Assembly: GCA_030917105.1 (NCBI GenBank)
Contig: JAUPVI010000007.1
Coordinates: 1-17,723, forward strand
Source of the DNA: Candidatus Babelota bacterium
GTDB taxonomy: Bacteria; Babelota; Babeliae; Babelales; JAUPTZ01
Length of the DNA: 17,723 nt
Direction of reading: 5' to 3'
Position numbers and translations under genes: made by a program. The notes under the pieces were generated by a model. It was given only the letters and a program-made list of their open reading frames with translations, did no database searches and had not been told where the DNA came from. Shown one piece after another: positions 6,666 through 13,338 of the stretch. Within the stretch, counting starts at the first letter, position 1; each line of letters begins with the position of its first letter.

Positions 6666-8651
6666 ATGGAAAACTTCAGCACACTGGGGCTGCCTGAGCA
6701 GCTCCTGCATTCACTCAAAGCAATGCAATTCAACACCCCGACACCGATCCAGTCTCAAACTATCCCGCCTGCGCTGCAGGGGAGCGATATTTTGGGTTCT
6801 GCTCAAACAGGTACTGGTAAGACAGCCGCGTACGGGATCCCATTAGTAGCACACATACTTGCACAGCCGAATAGCTGTGCGTTGGTATTAACGCCGACTC
6901 GCGAGTTGGCTATCCAAGTGCTCGATACTCTTCGCCTTCTCTTAGGCAAAAACTCAGACGTCAAGACTGCGCTCCTTATTGGTGGCGATTCGATGCAAAA
7001 ACAATTGCGTCAATTGAGTGCTAAAGCACGTATCGTGGTTGGTACTCCTGGTCGTATTAATGACCATCTTGAGCGTCGTACTCTTTCACTTTCTAATACT
7101 AATTTCCTTGTGCTTGACGAAACTGATCGCATGCTCGACATGGGTTTCACCGTGCAGTTGCAAGAAATCGTTCGCTACTTGCCAGAAAAGCGTCAAACAT
7201 TGATGTTCTCTGCGACAATGGCGCCAGAAATTGTAAAAGTTGCGGGAAGCTATTTACAAGATCCAGTTCGTATCGCTATCGGTTCGACTACCTTGCCAAT
7301 GGCTGCTATTACGCAGGAAGTTCTAAAAACTATTGAATCAGACAAATATGGCTTGCTTCTTGAGCTCCTTGAGAATCGCCAAGGGACCATGATTGTTTTT
7401 GTAAAAACTAAATTTGGTACCGAGCGCCTTGCAGTGCGTTTGCGTCGACAAGGACACGAAGTTGAAGCAATTCACGGTGACTTGCGTCAAGCAAAGCGCG
7501 AACGCGTTATTCGTGAATTCCGTGCCGGCAAATGCCGTGTACTAGTCGCGACTGACGTAGCGGCTCGTGGTCTTGATATCCCACACATTGAGTGTGTTGT
7601 GAACTATGACTTACCACAATGTCCAGAAGATTACATACATCGTATTGGCCGTACTGGTCGTGCTGGTGCCCAAGGTACCGCAGTGAGCTTGGTAACTGGT
7701 CAAGACGGTGGAAAATGGCGTTGCATTGCTCGCCTTATGGGTGAAAATGGCGCAAAGTCTGATGTTCGTATCGAAAATCGTGTTGGCAAGCCTTCAACGA
7801 TTGTAGAAAAAATTGCTGCAGAAGGCTCATCTGACAAGCCTCGTGATGAATCTCGTGGCCGTCGCGAACGCTCAGATCGTCCGTTTGAAGATCGTAGCGA
7901 AAGAAAACCATTTGGCGATCGTCCAGCTCGTCCATTCGGTGATCGTAAATCATTCGGTGATCGTCCAGCTCGTTCATTTGGTGAAAGAAAGCCATTTGGA
8001 GATCGTCCAGCTTTTGGTGATCGCCCGGCGCGTTCCTTTGGTGAGCGTAAACCGTTCGGTGATCGCAAGAAGCGTTTTGATGACGAAGGTGGCGATGCTC
8101 AAGGGCAGCAGCGTTTTTTCGAGCGTGAAGAGCGCCCATCTCGTTCATTTGGTGATCGTCCAGCCTTTGGCGAACGTCCATCCCGTTCGTTCGGCGAAAG
8201 AAAGTCATTTGGTGACCGTCCGGCTCGTTCGTTTGGTGATCGTCCGGCTCGTCCATTCGGCGAAAGAAAGTCATTTGGTGACCGTCCAGCGTTTGGTGAT
8301 CGCCCAGCGCGTCCCTTCGGCGAGCGTAAACCATTCGGTGATCGTCCGGCCCGTCCATTTGGTGAAAGAAAGTCATTTGGTGACCGTCCAGCCTTTGGTG
8401 ATCGTCCAGCGCGTCCCTTCGGTGACCGTCCGGCTCGTCCGTTCGGTGAACGTAAGCCATTTGGCGATCGTCAAAGCCGTTCGTTTGGTGGCCGTCCACG
8501 TGCTCCGTTTGTAGATGCACTTGTGGACAAGGGTCCATGGGATCGTCCACGTTTCGAGCGCAGTGAGCGTCCGCGTTTCTCGCGTGACAATAACAGCGCT
8601 GGTGCGCGTAAGCCATTCGCTAAGAGGCCGGCTGAGCAAGAAGCTGAGTAA
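6666..8651 (+). CDS. DEAD-box RNA helicase with DETD motif II and long FG(D/E)R-repeat tail
   Basis: A 661-aa ATP-dependent RNA helicase. Core motifs: Q-motif TPTPIQ (24-29), motif I AQTGTGKT (46-53), Ia PTRELA (77-82), GG (106-107), Ib TPGR (127-130), motif II DETD (151-154) in place of DEAD, motif III SAT (182-184), IV region IVFVKTK (243-249), V ARGLD (300-304) and VI HRIGRTGR (325-332). The core ends near 385 and is followed by about 275 residues of Arg/Gly/Phe-rich, low-complexity tail with 24 FG(D/E)R units. The core resembles RhlE/CsdA-class helicases; a precise orthologue cannot be named. The ribosome site is weak (AGAAAG). It follows a cold-shock gene by 145 nt, so a role in RNA unfolding at low temperature or in RNA decay is likely. 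A strong hairpin follows the stop. Confidence 0.95.
   Translation: MENFSTLGLPEQLLHSLKAMQFNTPTPIQSQTIPPALQGSDILGSAQTGTGKTAAYGIPLVAHILAQPNSCALVLTPTRELAIQVLDTLRLLLGKNSDVKTALLIGGDSMQKQLRQLSAKARIVVGTPGRINDHLERRTLSLSNTNFLVLDETDRMLDMGFTVQLQEIVRYLPEKRQTLMFSATMAPEIVKVAGSYLQDPVRIAIGSTTLPMAAITQEVLKTIESDKYGLLLELLENRQGTMIVFVKTKFGTERLAVRLRRQGHEVEAIHGDLRQAKRERVIREFRAGKCRVLVATDVAARGLDIPHIECVVNYDLPQCPEDYIHRIGRTGRAGAQGTAVSLVTGQDGGKWRCIARLMGENGAKSDVRIENRVGKPSTIVEKIAAEGSSDKPRDESRGRRERSDRPFEDRSERKPFGDRPARPFGDRKSFGDRPARSFGERKPFGDRPAFGDRPARSFGERKPFGDRKKRFDDEGGDAQGQQRFFEREERPSRSFGDRPAFGERPSRSFGERKSFGDRPARSFGDRPARPFGERKSFGDRPAFGDRPARPFGERKPFGDRPARPFGERKSFGDRPAFGDRPARPFGDRPARPFGERKPFGDRQSRSFGGRPRAPFVDALVDKGPWDRPRFERSERPRFSRDNNSAGARKPFAKRPAEQEAE
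7911..8495 (+). repeat. Degenerate tandem repeat coding the FG(D/E)R tail
   Basis: Helicase codons 416-610 are built from short units of the form FGDRPA, FGDRPARPFGER and FGERK(S/P). Twenty-four FG(D/E)R tetrapeptides follow one another at spacings of 6 or 8 residues, with one interruption at about residues 468-494 (an acidic, Gln/Gly-containing insert). At DNA level the units are near-identical but not perfect. Frames on both strands stay open here because of this composition. Confidence 0.9.
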
Positions 8652-8664
8652 TAAATGAGTTACC

Positions 8665-8730
8665 GCGCTCTTTGAGCGCTTATAGGTATCAAAGGGGGAA
8701 CTGTATATAATGCGGTTCCCCCTTTGCTTT
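8665..8730 (+). terminator. Tandem hairpins after the helicase; rho-independent terminator
   Basis: First hairpin: GCGCTC (8665-8670), loop TTT, GAGCGC (8674-8679). Second and stronger: a perfect 12-bp stem CAAAGGGGGAAC (8690-8701) with GTTCCCCCTTTG (8715-8726) and a 13-nt loop, followed by CTTTAT. The stem is strong and placed 40-75 nt after the stop codon; the U-run is short. Confidence 0.75.
8706..8711 (+). promoter_or_regulatory. Possible -10 element in the terminator loop
   Basis: The 13-nt loop of the terminator contains a perfect TATAAT. If used, transcription would start near 8718 for the nurA-ABC-F-phr group. No convincing -35 is seen at 17 nt (the best is a poor TTATAG-like stretch), so confidence is low. 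Confidence 0.3.
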
Positions 8731-8795
8731 ATCTGTGATTGTTGGTTAGGATTGTGCCTGAATGCGCCACGCTTCGATTTAGATTGTTGTATCTT

Positions 8796-9938
8796 ATGTT
8801 AGACCGATTAAAACTTGCTGTATCTTTGGAGCAGCTTTCCGACAAGCTTTTCCCTGATGTGACCGAGACCTTGAGTGCTGCGGTGACGGTATATCGCCGC
8901 ATTGCAGTTGACCCAACGTTTGAGGCGCGGGCTCGTGATGCAGAAGCTTCGTTTCTGGTGCCATCATGGCAGGGCAATTTATGCGATTTTTTTGTATACG
9001 AATCGGCATCAGAGTATTCTGTGCTAGCGGTTGATGGCTCGCAGGTCTACCCCGATCGCCATGTCGCTGGAGCGGGATGCTTTCTGTTGAACGTTGGCGG
9101 TGCGCGATTTACCTATAACAATGAAAGTTCTGTGGACTTTTTCTCAGATCCTGAAGTTTGTCCGTTTACCGATTTTGCGGCAAGCAGTGAGGCAGTTTCT
9201 GTCGACACTGTTGACTTACTCCGTGAAGCACGAGAGTTAAGCCGTGCGGTTGTTGAATCAGAAAAATTAACTGACACTGAATCGGTGGTGCTTATTGATG
9301 GTACTATTATTTTTTGGACGCTCGAGGGAAAAACAACTGAAGTCCGTACCTATTTCATGAATGAATATTTAAAGCAGCTTAACGCACTGTATGAGAAAAA
9401 AATGGTCTGCGCCGGGTATATTAGTATGCCCAAGAGTCGAGAGGTGATGAGCTTAGTAAAGCTGGGGCTCTGTCGGTTTAGTGTAGCCAATTGCGCGCCA
9501 TGTCATGCAGTTTATGATACCTTTCCCTGCAAAATAGTAGATTCGCTGATTGATGCTCATCTGATGGGCCAGCTCTTGGAACCGGGCCAACGAAGCACTC
9601 TTTTTGCTACTTCTTCACATATTTCAGCTGATTATCCAGCTCATCTAAAGCCTTGGTTTTTCTATCTTAATGCTGGCACAGAAATTGTGCGGCTTGAGAT
9701 TCCTGCCTGGGTCGCCGAGGATGAGCGCCTTGTTGCTCGCGTATGTCGGGTCGCTCTTGACCAGGCGGAGAAAGGGGGTGGATACCCAGTTGTCCTGGCG
9801 GAAGCACATGAACAAGCGGTGATAAAAGCAGCCGATCGTGAGTTTTTTTATCAGCTGATTACCAAAATTGGTATGCAGCGTAATCGCACCATTCGTTCGT
9901 CGTTAAAAAGTGTTACCAAGCGTAGCATGAGATTTTAA
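8796..9938 (+). CDS. nurA: NurA-domain nuclease
   Basis: About 380 aa from the ATG at 8796. The NurA fold is recognised by VLAVDGSQVYPDRH (DGSQ at about 80-83), followed by the expected strand with GAGCFLLNVGG, the second acidic motif VLIDGTIIFW (about 165-174) and a long alpha/beta C-terminal half. NurA enzymes are Mn-dependent 5'-to-3' DNA nucleases that in archaea resect DNA ends with the HerA translocase; no HerA is in this window. A TTG at 8739 or GTG at 8754 in frame would lengthen the protein by up to 19 residues, but neither has a ribosome site; the ATG begins MLDRLKLA, which fits the domain start better, though it also lacks a clear Shine-Dalgarno. It is followed 21 nt later by the ABC-F gene. 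Confidence 0.8.
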   Translation: MLDRLKLAVSLEQLSDKLFPDVTETLSAAVTVYRRIAVDPTFEARARDAEASFLVPSWQGNLCDFFVYESASEYSVLAVDGSQVYPDRHVAGAGCFLLNVGGARFTYNNESSVDFFSDPEVCPFTDFAASSEAVSVDTVDLLREARELSRAVVESEKLTDTESVVLIDGTIIFWTLEGKTTEVRTYFMNEYLKQLNALYEKKMVCAGYISMPKSREVMSLVKLGLCRFSVANCAPCHAVYDTFPCKIVDSLIDAHLMGQLLEPGQRSTLFATSSHISADYPAHLKPWFFYLNAGTEIVRLEIPAWVAEDERLVARVCRVALDQAEKGGGYPVVLAEAHEQAVIKAADREFFYQLITKIGMQRNRTIRSSLKSVTKRSMRF

Positions 9939-9959
9939 GAAAACCATTAGAGATACAAC

Positions 9960-11834
9960 ATGATTCGTTTACAAGGACTATCGCTCGTTTTTGGTGAGCA
10001 AACTATTTTTAATAATATTACTCAGTTGATCCAAGAAGATGAAAAAATCGGACTGGTCGGCCCCAATGGTGCCGGCAAATCAACTCTTCTCAAGGCAATT
10101 GCAGGGCAGCAAAAGCTGACCGGTGGACATGTGCAGATTACTTCTGGTATGCGAGTGGCTTATCTGCCGCAGGAAGTAGTATTGCAGTCGCAGTATTCAA
10201 TTTTTGACGAAACCATGCTTGCCTATGGTGAACTTGGCCAGTGGCATGTGCGAGCGCGTGAACTAGAACGCGCGGGGCAAATGGATTGTGATGAGTATGC
10301 AACCTTACAGTCAGACCTTGCTGCTCATGACTATGGCAGCAAAGCATCACAAGCGCGCAAAGTGTTGGTGGGACTTGGTTTTGAGCAAGAACGCCATGAG
10401 ATGCCGGTTTCAACGTTGAGCGTTGGTTGGCAGATGCGGGTGGTGCTGACAAAGTTATTGCTACAAGATGCTGATATGTATCTGTTCGACGAACCAACCA
10501 ACCACTTGGACTTACAAGCGCGGGAATGGCTATGTCGCTTTTTGCGTCAGTCACGTTCTGGATACTTACTCATCAGCCACGATCGTTATGTACTTGATCA
10601 AGTGTGTGAAAAGACTTTTGTTCTTGGCAAAGGGAAGCTTCGTATATATGACGGAAACTATTCGTACTATCGTCGTGCTTATGATGAACAAGTGGCGCAC
10701 TTCCGCGCTGCTAAAGAGGCGCAAGACCGGGATATTGCACAACGTAAACAGACGATTGAACGGTTTAAGGCTAAGGCTTCTAAAGCTAAGATGGCAAAAA
10801 GCATGGAAAAACAACTCGACCGGATGGAACGGGTTGAGTTTGATGAAGAAATGGTCCCTGAAATTGGACTGCCGTTCCCTCCTCTTGAGCGAGCGGGAGA
10901 GGTAGTTCTTCGCGTAGAAAACCTTAGTAAATCTTTCGGTGAGAAGCTTATTTTTAAAGATGCCTCTTTTGAGGTTGCGCGTGGTGAGCGTATTGCCATT
11001 GTGGCGCCCAACGGAGCCGGTAAAACAACGTTGCTTTCTTGTCTTTACGGCGCGCACAAGCCGGATGCCGGTACCTTTTCTTTTGGTCATAATGTTGCCA
11101 CAGCGGTCTTTGAACAGGAACAGGTGGCGGCCCTTAATCAGAATGCAACCGTGCTTGAAGAAGTTGAAAATGGCGCTTGCAAAACAATGCGTGGTCAAGT
11201 GCGCCGTGTGCTTGGTGCTTTGCTCTTCTCGGGTGACTCGGTACATAAAAAAATCAGAGTGCTGAGCGGTGGCGAGCGGAATCGGGTAGCATTGGCAAAA
11301 TTGTTGGTACAGCAAGTAAATATGCTCATTCTGGACGAGCCAACCAACCACTTGGATTTGTTGGCGCAACAAGTACTGACTGAAGGCTTGGCTAGTTACC
11401 AAGGAACCGTCATTTTTGTGAGCCATGATCGCGATGTGGTTTCTAAAGTGGCAACGGCTATTATTAGCCTTGATCAAGGTAAAGTAAGCTATTACCCAGG
11501 AACGTACGAATCATTTTGCTTTATGCGTGAGCAACAAGCGGCGGCCCAATCGGCTGCGCAGAGGAGCAACAAGGGGGTGGCTCAGGCTGCGGCGCCGGTT
11601 AAAGCTAAGGCTCAGACTGATCTTCCTGCAGACCCTCGCAAGGCGCTGCAGGCCATTGAGCGAGAAATCGCAAAACTTGACGAAGCAGTTAAAAAAGCGG
11701 TTATGGTACTGGGTGATTACGAGTATGGTACGGCTGAGTACGACCGCGCGCTAGATAAGTATGACCGCCTTAGAGAGCAGTTGGATGAGCAGCAAAAGTT
11801 GTGGGAAGAGGTATATGCTGCTTCGGTTGCTTAG
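9960..11834 (+). CDS. ABC-F family ATPase (ribosome-associated)
   Basis: A 624-aa protein with two ATPase domains and no membrane helices, typical of ABC-F proteins (EttA/Uup/YheS/YdiF class) that act on the ribosome. Domain 1: Walker A GPNGAGKS (34-41), signature LSVGWQ (153-158, usual LSGGWQ), Walker B FDEPTNHLD (176-184) with Glu 178, switch His 207. Linker 240-300 is charged, helical and fits the P-site tRNA interaction motif. Domain 2: Walker A APNGAGKT (349-356, usual GPNG), signature LSGGER (435-440), Walker B LILDEPTNHLD with Glu 460, His 489. Residues 525-560 are Ala/Gln-rich and disordered, and 560-620 form a C-terminal coiled coil as in Uup/YheS. No arm subdomain like that of EttA is obvious. 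It sits 21 nt after nurA and 19 nt before phr. Confidence 0.93.
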   Translation: MIRLQGLSLVFGEQTIFNNITQLIQEDEKIGLVGPNGAGKSTLLKAIAGQQKLTGGHVQITSGMRVAYLPQEVVLQSQYSIFDETMLAYGELGQWHVRARELERAGQMDCDEYATLQSDLAAHDYGSKASQARKVLVGLGFEQERHEMPVSTLSVGWQMRVVLTKLLLQDADMYLFDEPTNHLDLQAREWLCRFLRQSRSGYLLISHDRYVLDQVCEKTFVLGKGKLRIYDGNYSYYRRAYDEQVAHFRAAKEAQDRDIAQRKQTIERFKAKASKAKMAKSMEKQLDRMERVEFDEEMVPEIGLPFPPLERAGEVVLRVENLSKSFGEKLIFKDASFEVARGERIAIVAPNGAGKTTLLSCLYGAHKPDAGTFSFGHNVATAVFEQEQVAALNQNATVLEEVENGACKTMRGQVRRVLGALLFSGDSVHKKIRVLSGGERNRVALAKLLVQQVNMLILDEPTNHLDLLAQQVLTEGLASYQGTVIFVSHDRDVVSKVATAIISLDQGKVSYYPGTYESFCFMREQQAAAQSAAQRSNKGVAQAAAPVKAKAQTDLPADPRKALQAIEREIAKLDEAVKKAVMVLGDYEYGTAEYDRALDKYDRLREQLDEQQKLWEEVYAASVA

Positions 11835-11853
11835 TGTATGTTGAGGTCTTGCT

Positions 11854-13233
11854 ATGTATAAACATGTATTGCATATTTTTCGCCGTGATTTGAGGCTTAT
11901 TGATAATAGTTCATTGTTGTTTGCTGCTAGCTCTTCGAAGATAAGCGTTGGCTTTATTTTTGATAGTGCGCAAACAGGTGACAGTAATTCTTATAAGAGC
12001 CTGCCTGCGCTTTCTTTTATGCTTGATTCTCTTGAAGAACTTGCGCGGGAGGTGCGCGAGCGTGGAGGCTCCTTAAATTTTTGGCATGGTCGACCGGAAG
12101 CGGTTCTTGAGGAAGTATTAAAAGAATCTTCTGTCGATTGCGTTACGGTGAATATGGATTACACGCCTTTTAGCATGGCTCGAGATGAAAGAATAGCGGC
12201 TGTATGCGAAAAGCATGGGGTTTCTTTTGTATCTCATCATGATGCGCTATTGACTCCGCCGGGGAAGGTATTGACTAGTGCGCGGGAGGCTTTTAAGATT
12301 TTTACACCCTTTTATAAGGCCGCAGCTACAGAAGTTGTTGCAAAACCACAGATGCGCCAAGATTTTTTATTCGCAAAAGGACTTCTTCCTGAAGCGTATG
12401 GGGAAATTTTATATGAACGCATCTTTCCTCTTGGCCAGCGTCAAACACCAAATCACGTGCGGAGTGGCCGTTCTGGCGGGCTAAGTATGCTTAGGGAAGT
12501 TGGCAATCTTCATGAATACGAAACAGAGCGTAATTATCCTTCTTTAGATGCTGCAACGACTCATTTAAGCCCTCACAACAAATTCGGCACGGTCTCTATC
12601 CGGGAGGTGTATTGGGCAATAAAAGATGCGCTTGCCTATAAGGCGGAGCCGATTTTGCGGTCCCTTTATTGGCGGGATTTTTTTACCCATATCCTTTTTG
12701 CTAAGCCGGCCGTATTGGGGCATGCTTATAAAGAGCGTTATGATGAGCTATGGTGGGAGAACGATGAGAAAAAATTTGCTGCTTGGTGTGAAGGGAAAAC
12801 CGGTTTTCCTATTGTAGATGCTGGCATGCGAGAGCTTATTAAGACTGGGTATATGCATAATCGTGTTCGCATGATCACTGCTTCATTTCTTGTAAAGGAT
12901 CTGCATATTGACTGGCGGTGGGGTGAACGTTATTTTGCGCAGAAATTGGCTGATTATGATCCTGCGGTTAACAACGGTAATTGGCAGTGGGTGGCTTCAA
13001 CAGGTTGCGATGCTCAGCCGTATTTTCGCATCTTTAATCCATGGCTTCAGCAGAAAAAATTTGACCCAGATGCGGAATATATTAAGCAGTGGGTGCCGGA
13101 ACTGAAGCTTTTTTCGGCTGACATAATCCATACGATCTTTAAGAAGCCAGTGACTGGTTATAGAGTACCTATTGTTGATCATGCTATTGAGAGTAAGAAG
13201 ACGCTTATTACCTACAAAAAAATAATTGAGTAA
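11854..13233 (+). CDS. phrB: Deoxyribodipyrimidine photolyase (cryptochrome/photolyase class I)
   Basis: A 459-aa flavoprotein that splits UV-induced pyrimidine dimers with light. The N-terminal antenna domain opens with HIFRRDLRLIDN. The FAD domain has LYWRDFFTHI (near 270-280), GKTGFPIVDAGMREL, the strongly conserved GYMHNRVRMITASFLVKDL, DWRWGERYFAQKLADYDPA, NNGNWQWVASTG (373-384) and DAQPYFRIFNPWLQ. Asn 373-374 and Trp 377/379 fall where class I CPD photolyases have the active-site Asn and the inner electron-transfer Trp. Length is normal. Start ATG 11854 has TTGAGGT about 10 nt upstream and lies 19 nt after the ABC-F stop, so it is likely the last gene of that group. Confidence 0.93.
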   Translation: MYKHVLHIFRRDLRLIDNSSLLFAASSSKISVGFIFDSAQTGDSNSYKSLPALSFMLDSLEELAREVRERGGSLNFWHGRPEAVLEEVLKESSVDCVTVNMDYTPFSMARDERIAAVCEKHGVSFVSHHDALLTPPGKVLTSAREAFKIFTPFYKAAATEVVAKPQMRQDFLFAKGLLPEAYGEILYERIFPLGQRQTPNHVRSGRSGGLSMLREVGNLHEYETERNYPSLDAATTHLSPHNKFGTVSIREVYWAIKDALAYKAEPILRSLYWRDFFTHILFAKPAVLGHAYKERYDELWWENDEKKFAAWCEGKTGFPIVDAGMRELIKTGYMHNRVRMITASFLVKDLHIDWRWGERYFAQKLADYDPAVNNGNWQWVASTGCDAQPYFRIFNPWLQQKKFDPDAEYIKQWVPELKLFSADIIHTIFKKPVTGYRVPIVDHAIESKKTLITYKKIIE

Positions 13234-13247
13234 AATTTTTTTGTTTT
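13215..13247 (+). terminator. Weak A/T hairpin at the end of phr
   Basis: CAAAAAAAT (13215-13223) pairs perfectly with ATTTTTTTG (13235-13243) across an 11-nt loop that contains the phr stop codon, and TTTTG follows. The stem is almost all A-U, so termination would be weak; listed as a candidate only. The remaining 13248-13338 holds no clear element. Confidence 0.3.
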
Positions 13248-13338
13248 GTGGATGTTTTCTAATTTTGTGGCGTGGATGGTGTGAGAGAAATACTTGTAAT
13301 GTCGGTATTGGTCCTAGTAGTCTTACTGTGCAGGGGAT

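Noticed and set aside
7735..8616. Long open frames on the minus strand (up to about 290 codons) and in a second plus frame (7813-8514) over the helicase tail.
   Set aside because: They arise from the repeated Arg/Gly/Phe/Asp codons of the tail, give highly repetitive translations and have no ribosome sites; the helicase frame carries all the conserved motifs.
10566..11477. Open frame of about 300 codons on the minus strand inside the ABC-F gene.
   Set aside because: The plus frame is a full ABC-F protein with all motifs; the antisense translation shows no family features and has no start context.
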